Assembly (NCBI GenBank): GCA_020633205.1
Contig: JACKEB010000015.1
Coordinates: 248,001-312,000, forward strand
Length of the DNA: 64,000 nucleotides
Direction of reading: 5' to 3'
DNA from: Polyangiaceae bacterium
GTDB taxonomy: Bacteria > Myxococcota_A > Polyangia > Polyangiales > Polyangiaceae
How positions within the stretch are numbered: position 1 is the stretch's first letter; the number at the start of each line of letters is the position of its first letter. A model generated the notes under the pieces. That model saw only the letters and a list, made by a program, of their open reading frames with translations, searched no databases and was not told the origin of the DNA. Of the stretch, positions 45,201 through 52,277 are shown one piece after another. A program made the translations under genes and the position numbers.

Positions 45201-46270
45201 GCTTGCGCGAGGTCCACCTCGTTGCTGGCGACCAAGGCTGTCTTCGAATTGTTGAGCAGCCCATCGTCGCCGCGATCTGCAATCGGGTCTACCGCGCTAG
45301 CCGGCACCCCAGCGAAGCCGATGACGTGGGTGCGAATCGGCACGGTTGCGCCTCCAACCGTCGCCCCGGTGTTGAACAGATCGCGGGCAGCGTTGGCGGG
45401 GTTACCGCTGCACTGCTCGCTACCATCTGTAACCAGAATTACGTTGAGCGAACGGCAGGACGGGTCCTGCGAAGTGAGCGGGGTGGTCATCTCGAAGCCA
45501 CTGCTCGCACACCAGCTATTTCCACCCCACGCCGAGTTGTAACCTCCGCGGTAGTACTCATGGACCGTCTGAAGCGCCCCGGCGATCGGTGTGCTGCCCG
45601 CAGCGAACAGCTCCCGGTTGTCGCACACGCCATCGAACCAGGCTAAGAGCCCCGACACGTTGGACGTGGGGGTATTGGCTCCCCACGGATTCGGATCTTG
45701 GAGCATGGGTACAACGACGCGTCCGCCCAGGTCCCAACCCGCAGCGAGGTTGGGGGGAGAGGCTGGCTCCGCTCCGCTGTTGCAGTCCATGTCAGTTGGA
45801 CCACAACTGCTGCCGCCCAGCGAACAACCATTGCCCAAGTACGATTCACCGTTGTTCGCGTCTGCGCAATTGCTGCCGCTCGCAGTGGTGCAGCTGTCCA
45901 CACACGCAGCGCCGTTGCAGCCGGTGAGCGTGCGGGAGAAGGTTGCCAAGCCGAAGTTCACCTGCCCTGCGAAGGCCTGAACGGTGTTGCGCAACGCACA
46001 CTTCGCATCGTTGATGCGCGTGGGCTCCATGTTGCAGCTGTTCCTGGGCGCGTTCGATGCACACGAGTTTGGGTGTTGGTTGGCAAAACCCGGCGCGGAG
46101 CACGCGATCATGCTCCCCGACGTGTCGACGACGAGCATGAAGTAAGGCCGCGCTGCCGCGGGCCAATCCGCAGGGTTCGGAGACGAGCAGTTTTGTGCTG
46201 CAGCCGAGGAAGAGAAGGCAACGCCAGCGACCAGCGCGCCCAAACTGAGGAGGAGGCGTGTTGAAACCAT
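42218..46270 (-). CDS. Giant surface protein: VWA domain, 11 MopE-type loops, Cys-rich region, MYXO-CTERM tail (copy 2)
   Basis: A 1350-residue paralogue of the gene at 37488, same domain order: signal peptide (LLLSLGALVAGVAFSSSAAAQ), VWA with FMLVVDTSGSM and NVILVTDGSEQC, eleven PF11617-type loops, Cys clusters, a Gly/Ala/Thr/Asn linker and the tail GGGGCACR plus hydrophobic helix plus RRRRSRS. The VWA domain is substantially different from copy 1 while the loop and Cys-rich regions are nearly identical in DNA, so the pair probably shares its anchor and spacer but presents different adhesive heads. The frame extends 12 codons upstream; the ATG at 46270 is preferred for its signal peptide and a GGAG 11 bases before it. 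It is likely the first gene of the cluster. Confidence 0.88.
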   Translation of the reverse strand: MVSTRLLLSLGALVAGVAFSSSAAAQNCSSPNPADWPAAARPYFMLVVDTSGSMIACSAPGFANQHPNSCASNAPRNSCNMEPTRINDAKCALRNTVQAFAGQVNFGLATFSRTLTGCNGAACVDSCTTASGSNCADANNGESYLGNGCSLGGSSCGPTDMDCNSGAEPASPPNLAAGWDLGGRVVVPMLQDPNPWGANTPTSNVSGLLAWFDGVCDNRELFAAGSTPIAGALQTVHEYYRGGYNSAWGGNSWCASSGFEMTTPLTSQDPSCRSLNVILVTDGSEQCSGNPANAARDLFNTGATVGGATVPIRTHVIGFAGVPASAVDPIADRGDDGLLNNSKTALVASNEVDLAQAFATIISSAIRPENCNNVDDNCNGCIDEGYFHYCNTRTDCCTGSRASCLSQYATSVANGTPDVTKIPCVTSAQSANPTLGLCPNAGEQCNGADDNCDGQTDEGFGDPVCCPMPETCNGVDDNCDGIVDNASGSSAPFSLPGCSQCVPSAEICDGCDNDCDGQVDEGIAAIPCGFSPPANCAGVRSCPAGGTVSTPNGCLPGHPAPRLTTCSAVPATEICDGLDNDCDNQIDEVAPTACDVPGMPGLNYGPNSQCKRGTKPCNGTCTGYVGPSAEICDGIDNDCDGSVDEGTLPGEGNECGTNAGQCQKGLTDCVGGVLVCSGGSPPAPEVCNGVDDDCNGITDDAPLMDAPTNSACWNTSPTGCTPPPSCQHQGLAWCPPPGATCQGNGTLTSPCQTGTLVCDGLNGWACSGGTVPSSEVCDGADNDCNGQSDDALGSPVGDSCGIDTGECSKGLNVCDNGTLKCQGGQGPVAETCDGKDNDCDNQIDNGIPLGNACNATYDTTLYPGNRDQGECRPGVLACDTQGSGNLICNGGIGPTPEVCDGKDNDCDGQVDEAGPAPDGIDGTTDPNDPTRKIGDACGVSEGECSPGKLACVQGSVVCSGGVGPQPETCDCLDNDCDGQIDEDASPNEQALCNPGKTCVEASAGNCQCAEPCGSGEFKCPTGSDCKNVDRSGTDTSAGDFCVSDPCGDCTTKTTFNTNGSLACGPEGTPTIGGRTVPVCECKGQAGCQGPCYGIACPDGQQCVPYGRFAGECRPDTNCNFFGCTGGLACHNGACVDDPCDPNPCQPGEVCKPNGTFTDATCTGSCAEVSCPAGEVCKGGTCEPTGCGTDCPAGQVCKGDADTGFACADSSCVNPFCDDGSTCDPIDGSCGDDPCAGVLCPTGQECREGDCYTETAGTGGTGGTGGTAGNGGTGGNGGTAGSAGATGGNAGNAGNAGTAAEEPKGIWGLATGGGGCACRTQPGGSRQGLWLGLLLFGLVRRRRSRSQSARA
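42325..45199. repeat. Direct repeat of about 2.87 kb, copy B (partner 37619-40490)
   Basis: Second copy of the long direct repeat described at 37619. Substitutions are concentrated toward 43807-45199, for example GACGCCC/GAGGCCC (39131 vs 43840) and several third-position changes around 44395-44430. Confidence 0.9.
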
Positions 46271-46380
46271 AGCCAAGCAAGCTCCGGTACCTGACTCCAG
46301 GCACAACAGAACCTTCTCATGGTCCCAAATCGATCCCCGCGCGGCTATGGAAAAGCGACAGGCGGGCTCACTGCCCTCAC

Positions 46381-46478
46381 GCTGACTTCTCGCCGTGCGC
46401 TCAGGCTGACTCTTCTCGCAGTGGCTCTTGGCTGATTTCTCAGAGTGCCTTCTGGCTGACTTCTCGCCGTGCGCCTCG
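46381..46478. repeat. Degenerate tandem repeat, about 4 x 24-26 bp
   Basis: Four imperfect units each beginning GCTGACTTCTCGCC or a variant (GCTGACTCTTCTCGC, GCTGATTTCTCAG) and ending in CTC-, CTT- or TTCTG-like sequence. Divergence between units is higher than in the neighbouring repeats. Confidence 0.65.
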
Positions 46479-46522
46479 CACCCGCAACCACACTCGTGGT
46501 CTCGCCTCTCCGAGCATCTCGC

Positions 46523-46650
46523 CAGTAGATGCCCTCGTCAGTAGATGCCCTCGTCAGTAGATGCCCTCGCCAGTAGATGCCCTCGCCAGTAGATGCCCTC
46601 GCCAGTAGCTGCCGTCGTCAGTAGCTGCCGTCGTCAGTAGCTGCCCTCGC
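46523..46650. repeat. Tandem repeat, 8 x 16 bp
   Basis: Unit CCAGTAGATGCCCTCG (or TCAG-) at 46523, 46539, 46555, 46571, 46587, 46603, 46619 and 46635. The last three units have AGCTGCC instead of AGATGCC, suggesting expansion in blocks. Confidence 0.94.
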
Positions 46651-46865
46651 CGGCAGAAAGCGTGGGCGGCCATCCTGGGTTCTGGCTGCGAGTTGTCCCA
46701 GGTTCATTCGCAGCGTTAGCGCCGTGAGTTTTCGAGCTGCGTCGAGAAAGGCGAGCTGGTGCTCGGAGGCGCACCTAATAGTTTCAGCTGAGCCTGCCCA
46801 CCTCTGCGTCAGTGCCTTGGGCGACGTTTGTTGAGGCCGCGCAGCGTCAGCGCAACGCGCTTGGT

Positions 46866-46917
46866 GCATTCACCCCGCGCATTCACCCCGTGCATTCATC
46901 CCGCGCATTCACCCCGA
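46866..46917. repeat. Tandem repeat, 4 x 13 bp
   Basis: Unit GCATTCACCCCGC at 46866, 46879, 46892 and 46905 with single-base variants (final GT or GA, and one ATCCC). Confidence 0.9.
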
Positions 46918-47130
46918 ACGTGTGTTTGCCTTGGGCATCAAACCGGAGCAACTCGCGGCACCCAGAGCCAACACACTTGAATTGTGTTTGGACCAGCGAA
47001 GCAATTCACGAGGCTACGTTTGGCATTCCGCAACGTTATGGGTCGCTCGGCTACTGAATCGACCGGGTTTTCCATCTTGAAATGAGCGCCTGGGTTTGCC
47101 CACGTCGTCTGACCCAGCGCCGATATCGTC

Positions 47131-47197
47131 TAGTGTCCTTTCTCCGTAGTTCCCTGCAAAAGTCGCCCGCCCCTGAGGGTGTGGGCGCAGGAGCTTT
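47131..47197. repeat. Dispersed hairpin element, copy 1 (partner 63395-63461)
   Basis: Begins TAGTGTCCTTTCTCCGTAGT and continues through CTGCAAAAGTCGCCCGCCC to GTGTGGGCGCAGGAGCTTT. The same series of blocks appears in the same orientation at 63395. The inner part can fold with CGCCC against GGGCG, and AAAG against CTTT at the base of the stem. Confidence 0.7.
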
Positions 47198-47424
47198 GCA
47201 CCTTCGCGCTACTTTGAGACGAGGAAGCGCCGTGTTGATTTGTTCAGCGAATCACAGATTCACTTGCTGGGGCGGTCAGGGAAAACCGCTCCTGAGTGTC
47301 CAGTTCCACTCGCGTTGTCTGCTCCATGGATTCAGCTTTAAGCTCGGGTGCAACGTCAGCCCGCGCGTTCCCGCAAGCTGACGTTCTTCACCAGCCCTTG
47401 TTCGACCCACCGCTAGCGTGAGTC

Positions 47425-49068
47425 ATGAGTCTACCGCCCCCCAACATAGACCAGCCCGATCTGAAGGGCATGAAAGCGGCCAGGCGACGCGGAGCGCCGC
47501 GCTTCGCAGGGTCGCGGCTCGGCAAGTATCACGTGGGTGCGCGGCTCGCGGCAGGTGGTGCTGCATCCGTCTATCTCGCGCGCCTCACTGGCCCCCACAA
47601 CTACGAGCGGCTGCTCGCGCTGAAGATCATCCACGAGCACCTTGCCGACGAACAGGAGTTCGTCGACATGTTCCTCGATGAGGCGAACCTCGCCTCGCGT
47701 CTCGCACACCCCAACGTCGTCCATGTCTTCGAGCTCGCGCGTGAAGACGACGTGCTCTTCATGGCCATGGAGTACCTGCATGGCCAGCCGCTCAGCCAAG
47801 TGTACCGACGCTTCGTCGAGAAAGCGGAACCACTTCCCCTCGACCTCGTAGCGTGGATTGGTGCGCGCGCGGCTGACGGTCTGCACCATGCCCACGAGCT
47901 CTGTGACGAAACCGGTCGACGACTTGGGCTCGTCCATCGCGACGTGAGTCCGCAGAACGTCATTGTCACCTACGACGGCCAGGTCAAGGTCGTCGACTTC
48001 GGCATCGCACGGGCCGACGGTCGTCTCGCTCAGACTGCCATGGGGCAGATCAAGGGCAAGTTCAGCTATATGGCGCCGGAGCAGGCGCTGGGCAAACCCT
48101 ACGATCACCGCTCGGACTTGTTCGCACTCGGCGCCACGCTCTACGAGCTCGCCATGGGCCGCCGCCTGTTCCGCGGGGAAGATGAGATGGAGACCTTGCG
48201 CAAGGTCATCTCCGCTGAGGTCCCCACGCCGCGGAGCATCAACCCCGATTTCCCGGTGGCGCTCGAGACGATCCTGCTCCGCGTGCTCTCCCTGGATCCC
48301 GAGCGACGCCACGCCTCCGCCAATGAGCTGGCGCGCGATCTCGATGCGTTTGCGGCAGCGGGCGGCGCCAAGGACCATGCGGAGCGCCTGGGCGAGCTGA
48401 TCACGGAAGCGTTCAACGACGAGCGGGCAAAGCAAGAAGCCGCGCTGGCCAGGCTACGGGAGGCAACCGTGGTCGAGAGCGTCGGTCAACATCCGACGCT
48501 CCCCAGCGACTCGACTCAGCTGAACTCAGGTCTCGACAACGCCACCCCAGAGGTTTCGACGACCACGTCCCGCAGTCGCTCGAAGTACTGGATCGGCTTG
48601 GCACTTGCTGCGGTGGTCGCGATCTTCGTCATCGTTTCGATGAGGAAAAATCCAGACGCTGCGGCTGCCGGGGGCAACGTGGCGGTCGAGGTGACCTGGA
48701 CCCCCGCCGTCCCAGCCTCGGTGAGCATCGACGGGCAGCGCGTTGAGGGTATCCCCGCGGTTACGCACCTCCCACGTGCGGAGCGCAGCGTCAGCGTCAA
48801 AATCGCCGCAGAAGGCTACGAACCGACGGAGCTCTTGGTGGTCCCCGATCGCGATCGCAGCGTGCTGCTTCGCTTGACGGAACAGCGCTTGCTCCCCCCT
48901 GAAGTACCGCCTTCGCCCATGGACGAAGTACCGAGCGCTGCGCCTGCAGCCAGCGAGGAACCGCCCACGAAGTCCGGCAAGCAGCCGCGTTGGTATGGAA
49001 AGCCTGCAGCGAAGCCAGCCACCACAGGCGCGCCAAAGTCCAAGGTGATCGACCAAAATCCGTTCTAG
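47425..49068 (+). CDS. Membrane Ser/Thr protein kinase with extracytoplasmic PEGA-like domain
   Basis: A 547-residue kinase. Catalytic domain about 30-300 with an unusual glycine loop (LAAGGAASVYLA, two of the usual glycines replaced by Ala), LALKII lysine, LVHRDVSPQNVIV, VVDFGIARA and FSYMAPEQALG. One membrane helix (WIGLALAAVVAIFVIVSM, about 390-407) is followed by an external PEGA-like domain (ASVSIDGQRVEGIP; VSVKIAAEGYEPTELLV) and a Pro/Ser/Lys tail. The kinase could sense an envelope signal through the PEGA domain. The next gene, a TPR/PEGA membrane protein, starts within about 60 bases on the same strand, an arrangement repeated at 59605-62096. Confidence 0.93.
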   Translation: MSLPPPNIDQPDLKGMKAARRRGAPRFAGSRLGKYHVGARLAAGGAASVYLARLTGPHNYERLLALKIIHEHLADEQEFVDMFLDEANLASRLAHPNVVHVFELAREDDVLFMAMEYLHGQPLSQVYRRFVEKAEPLPLDLVAWIGARAADGLHHAHELCDETGRRLGLVHRDVSPQNVIVTYDGQVKVVDFGIARADGRLAQTAMGQIKGKFSYMAPEQALGKPYDHRSDLFALGATLYELAMGRRLFRGEDEMETLRKVISAEVPTPRSINPDFPVALETILLRVLSLDPERRHASANELARDLDAFAAAGGAKDHAERLGELITEAFNDERAKQEAALARLREATVVESVGQHPTLPSDSTQLNSGLDNATPEVSTTTSRSRSKYWIGLALAAVVAIFVIVSMRKNPDAAAAGGNVAVEVTWTPAVPASVSIDGQRVEGIPAVTHLPRAERSVSVKIAAEGYEPTELLVVPDRDRSVLLRLTEQRLLPPEVPPSPMDEVPSAAPAASEEPPTKSGKQPRWYGKPAAKPATTGAPKSKVIDQNPF

Positions 49069-49125
49069 CGTCGCGTGCCTCGAGGGCGCTGGTTGCTTTC
49101 GGCTGGAGTTCTGGACGGCTCTGCT

Positions 49126-50145
49126 ATGCTGGCGCCGGTGCCTGCGTCGCGCTCGACAGCTAACCATGCGGCTTCGTGGTTGAGCATCTTGCTCATCGCC
49201 GCGATGACTCAGCCAGCGTTGGCTCAGGGGGCGGAGGAGTGCGACCTAACTCCCCGAGAGTGCGGACGTCGCGCCTTCGACGCAGGGGTCGAGGCTTTCA
49301 AGAAGGAAGACTACCCCGCTGCGCTCGCGCAGTTTCGCCAAGCGTACGAGGTGCAGCAGCATCCGATCGTGGTCTTCAACCTGGCCCTCGCGGAAGCGAA
49401 GCTGAACTTGCCCCTCGAGGCAATGGAGCACTTCGAGCAACTGCTCGCGGATCCCGCCGCCGAGGCTGAACTCAAGTCGCGAGCGAAGACCGAGCTCGAG
49501 CTAGCACAGGGGTTGGTTGCGAGTGTCAGCGTGGAGTTCTTGGGATCTGACAAAGGCTCACGCAGCATCGAGCTCCAAGTGGGGGACCAATCTTCGAAAG
49601 GCGATGCACCGACGATTCGGGTCAATCCTGGCAAGTACCACGTGAGCGTTACCGTGGATGGTAAGGAGGTCGTGTCCCGCGACCTCGAGCTCGCGCCATC
49701 GGAGCGTTTCCGGCTCGCCGTCGATCAATCCGGCGCAGTGACTGCCCCTCAGGACAGCGCGCCCAAGGACGTACAGCCCGAGCAACATGGTCTCAGTCCG
49801 GTTTGGGCCTATGTCGGCGTCGGGCTAACTGCCGTCCTCGGTGGTCTAACACTGTGGAGCGGTCTCGACACTCAGGCGGCGGTTCAGGACTTCGATGAAC
49901 GCGAGGCAACGCTGCCCGAAGCCGAGGCACAGGCGCTGCTGGATGACGGACACGCAAAAGAGACGCGCACCAACATTTTGATTGGAGCCACCGGCGTCGT
50001 CGGGGTGACGACCCTCGTCCTTGCCGCGTTCTTCGTGGATTGGGGGGGGAGGAAACACCCGGAGCAAGCGTTCGTCACAGGACCAGTCGTCGGGCCTGCA
50101 TTGGATGGCAGTGGTCTGAGCCTGGGCTATCGCGGACGCTTCTAG
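49126..50145 (+). CDS. TPR plus PEGA-type protein with two C-terminal membrane helices (paralogue 2)
   Basis: A 339-residue protein: signal peptide (SWLSILLIAAMTQPALAQG), TPR-like repeats (AFDAGVEAFKKEDYPAALAQF; VVFNLALAEAKLNLPLEAMEHF), a PEGA-like beta domain (ASVSVEFLGSDKGSR; VNPGKYHVSVTVDGKEV), then two hydrophobic helices (VWAYVGVGLTAVLGGLTLW and ILIGATGVVGVTTLVLAAFF) separated by an acidic loop. It ends SLGYRGRF. The frame opens at a GTG at 49075, but the ATG at 49126 gives a better signal. It follows the kinase closely and is probably in its operon, hence a candidate partner or substrate (inference). Confidence 0.75.
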   Translation: MLAPVPASRSTANHAASWLSILLIAAMTQPALAQGAEECDLTPRECGRRAFDAGVEAFKKEDYPAALAQFRQAYEVQQHPIVVFNLALAEAKLNLPLEAMEHFEQLLADPAAEAELKSRAKTELELAQGLVASVSVEFLGSDKGSRSIELQVGDQSSKGDAPTIRVNPGKYHVSVTVDGKEVVSRDLELAPSERFRLAVDQSGAVTAPQDSAPKDVQPEQHGLSPVWAYVGVGLTAVLGGLTLWSGLDTQAAVQDFDEREATLPEAEAQALLDDGHAKETRTNILIGATGVVGVTTLVLAAFFVDWGGRKHPEQAFVTGPVVGPALDGSGLSLGYRGRF

Positions 50146-50170
50146 TACGTTCCGCTGCATGGCCAACGAG

Positions 50171-50254
50171 CTGTCGTGAAGGGGCTGTCGTGAAGGGGCT
50201 GTCGTGAAGGGGCTGTCGTGAAGAGGCTGTGGTGAAGAGGCTGTGGTGAAGAAG
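50171..50254. repeat. Tandem repeat, 6 x 14 bp, reaching into the start of the WYL regulator gene
   Basis: Unit CTGTCGTGAAGGGG at 50171, 50185 and 50199, then CTGTCGTGAAGAGG (50213), CTGTGGTGAAGAGG (50227) and CTGTGGTGAAGAAG (50241). The fifth unit places GAAGAGG just before the GTG GTG start in unit six. Confidence 0.94.
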
Positions 50255-51325
50255 CTGGGACGTCCATCGGGTCGCTTTACCCAACATCGGCGCATCGAGC
50301 GGCTACAAGAGATCCTCACCAAGCATCCGAAGGGCCTCTCGCTGTACGAGCTGGCGGATCACTTGGGGGTCACCGTGCGCACCATGCGCCGTTACCTCAA
50401 GGAAGTGGAGAAGGACTTCGACTTCGAGAAGACGCGGCCGCGCAGCGGTGCCCAGCTGTGGCGTATTCGTGCTTCGGAGATCCCACGCAAGGTTGAGCTC
50501 CGCCGCACCCAGGCCTACGCGCTGCTAGCGGCGCGCCGCCTGTTCGAGCCGCTGCGTGGGTCGGCTCTGTTCGATGAGATCGACATGGCGATCAACAAGC
50601 TGTTGAACTTCGCCCAGCGGCCTGGGCGCGGTCCCAACGCTGGACTCGCCGACGCTCGCCTCGAAGATCGCTTTCTCTATCTGCCGCACGCGCCGAAGAA
50701 CTACATGCAAAAGACGGAAGAGCTCGATGACCTCTTCCAGGCGGTGAGTGACCTGCGCCCGCTGTCGATGGTGTACCGGCAGAGCGACAAGAAGTCTGAA
50801 GAGCGCGTGACGATTCACCCTTATGCGCTCGTGATGCACCGTGACAGCATCTACGCCGTAGGTCTCCATGCGGAAAAGAACGAGGTTCGTACGTTCGTGC
50901 TCGACCGCATGCGGGACACCGAGGCGTCGGCGACGGATCGCTTCGAGTTGCCCGAAGGCTTCTCCATCGATGAGTACTTTCAGGGCCAGTTCGGCATCTG
51001 GCGCAGCGATGACAAGCAGCAGGTCGTGATCGACTTCGATGCCCAAGCAGCGCAGTTCGTACGCATGCGCGTCGTGCACCCGAGTCAGCGGCTACAGCTC
51101 CTATCAGGGGGCGGCGTGCGACTCACGATGCAAGTCGGCAACCTGATCCCTGTACGCACCTGGGTGCTCGAGTGGGGCGCCCGCGCCCGCGTCGTGGAGC
51201 CCCCAGAGCTCGTGCAGATGGTCACCGAAGAACTCAGCGAGGCGCTGAAGAACTACAGCAAACCGGTCAAAGACAAGCCGGTAGAGAAGAAGGCCAAGAA
51301 GGCCAAGAAGCGCACAACGAGCTGA
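50243..51325 (+). CDS. HTH-WYL domain transcriptional regulator (DeoR/PafC-like)
   Basis: A 360-residue protein. N-terminal winged helix-turn-helix (RRIERLQEILTKHPKGLSL; LGVTVRTMRRYLKEVEKDF), a middle region, a WYL domain (LSMVYRQSDKKSEERVTIHP; YALVMHRDSIYAVGLH) of the SH3-like type that binds ligands or nucleic acid, and a WCX C-terminal domain ending at about 335, followed by a very basic tail (KKAKKAKKRTTS). The start is GTG at 50243 or 50246; the Shine-Dalgarno-like GAAGAGG is supplied by a minisatellite unit. Families of this type regulate phage defence, DNA damage or metabolism; no target is evident here. Confidence 0.9.
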   Translation: MVKKLGRPSGRFTQHRRIERLQEILTKHPKGLSLYELADHLGVTVRTMRRYLKEVEKDFDFEKTRPRSGAQLWRIRASEIPRKVELRRTQAYALLAARRLFEPLRGSALFDEIDMAINKLLNFAQRPGRGPNAGLADARLEDRFLYLPHAPKNYMQKTEELDDLFQAVSDLRPLSMVYRQSDKKSEERVTIHPYALVMHRDSIYAVGLHAEKNEVRTFVLDRMRDTEASATDRFELPEGFSIDEYFQGQFGIWRSDDKQQVVIDFDAQAAQFVRMRVVHPSQRLQLLSGGGVRLTMQVGNLIPVRTWVLEWGARARVVEPPELVQMVTEELSEALKNYSKPVKDKPVEKKAKKAKKRTTS

Positions 51326-51353
51326 GTCCCCATCCAACCTTGCGGAGAAGCGG

Positions 51354-52034
51354 CTAGCGCTTCTGTCCGTAGGTCTGATCCAGCGCGCGGAAGTGGCGGT
51401 AGTAGCCGAGCACCTTGACCACGTAGGCTTGTGTCTCTGCGTAGGGTGGGATCCCGCCGTAGCGCATCACCGCGTTCTCGCCTGCGTTGTAGGCAGCGAT
51501 GGTCAGCTCGAGATTGCCGTTGAAGGTATTGGCGAGGATGCGCAGGTAGCGCACGCCACCAAAGATATTCTGCCGCGGATCGAAGATGTCCGTGACCATC
51601 ATGCGTTCCGCCGTCTCCGGGATCATCTGCATCAGGCCGCGGGCGTTCGCCGGCGAGAGCGCCCGGGGGTCGAAATCGCTCTCCACCTTGATCACGGCGC
51701 GCACCAGCGCCTCGGGGATTTGGTACAGCGTCGCCGCTTGACGGATGTGCACGTCGTAGCGCGTGTAGCGCTCCGGGCTCGTATCCTTAGGGAAAAACGG
51801 TTGGACCTTGAGCTTGGGCTTCTCTTTCAGGTAAAGCGAGCCCTGCTTGTTCCCTGGCACGTTGGAGAAGGAGATGGTGCCGTCCTTGTCCACGTGCTTG
51901 AAGATGTCCGCTTCCGCGCTGCCGCCAACGAGCAGCGTCGCGCTCGTGAGGAGACCGCCAGCCAGGGTAGCGCCTACGCGCCGGGGACGGCGGATGCGCA
52001 GCGCGCGTCGAGTCGTGGTTTCAGGGTCGCTCAT
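51354..52034 (-). CDS. Lytic transglycosylase (SLT domain)
   Basis: A 226-residue secreted enzyme: twin-basic N-terminus (RRALRIRRPRRVG) and signal helix, a DUF4124-like beta segment (IFKHVDKDGTISFSNVP), then a soluble lytic transglycosylase domain with catalytic Glu in AVIKVESDFDPRALSP, ANARGLMQMIPETA and IAAYNAGENAV with the closing GIPPYAETQAYVVKV. It cleaves peptidoglycan to 1,6-anhydromuramyl products in the periplasm. It is convergent with the WYL regulator and sits about 240 bases downstream of speA. Confidence 0.94.
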   Translation of the reverse strand: MSDPETTTRRALRIRRPRRVGATLAGGLLTSATLLVGGSAEADIFKHVDKDGTISFSNVPGNKQGSLYLKEKPKLKVQPFFPKDTSPERYTRYDVHIRQAATLYQIPEALVRAVIKVESDFDPRALSPANARGLMQMIPETAERMMVTDIFDPRQNIFGGVRYLRILANTFNGNLELTIAAYNAGENAVMRYGGIPPYAETQAYVVKVLGYYRHFRALDQTYGQKR

Positions 52035-52204
52035 CGTCGGCCTTCGCGCGTCGCGCGTTCTGCGATCTTAGCAGGCGAGGTGGCGAGCAGCGCAAACTCC
52101 AGGCGTTTTGCCAGCTTGGCAGCGACGTGAGCTAGGCGTTGGAGCGAGCCAGCGCGCCTAACCCCCCAAAAATCCAGAGGCCTAGGGCGCTGAAACGTGG
52201 GTCA

Positions 52205-52236
52205 GCAGCTGCCTTGAGTGTCAGCCTGGCAGCTGC
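52205..52236. repeat. Inverted repeat downstream of speA
   Basis: GCAGCTGCC at 52205-52213 pairs with GGCAGCTGC at 52228-52236. It lies 42 bases past the speA stop, on either strand without a T-run, so it may be a weak terminator or an mRNA-stabilising hairpin. Confidence 0.4.
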
Positions 52237-52277
52237 GCGAGCGCTTTACATAAGTGGCTTTGGTGCCAGCCGCAGGC

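Larger units (their letters stand above)
46271..47424. other. Gene-poor intergenic region of 1.15 kb rich in short tandem repeats
   Basis: Divergent promoter region between the giant surface protein copy 2 and a kinase gene. It holds a degenerate repeat of about 24 bp, a 16-bp repeat, a 13-bp repeat and a hairpin element (47131). No open frame with a plausible product or ribosome site was seen. Confidence 0.6.
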
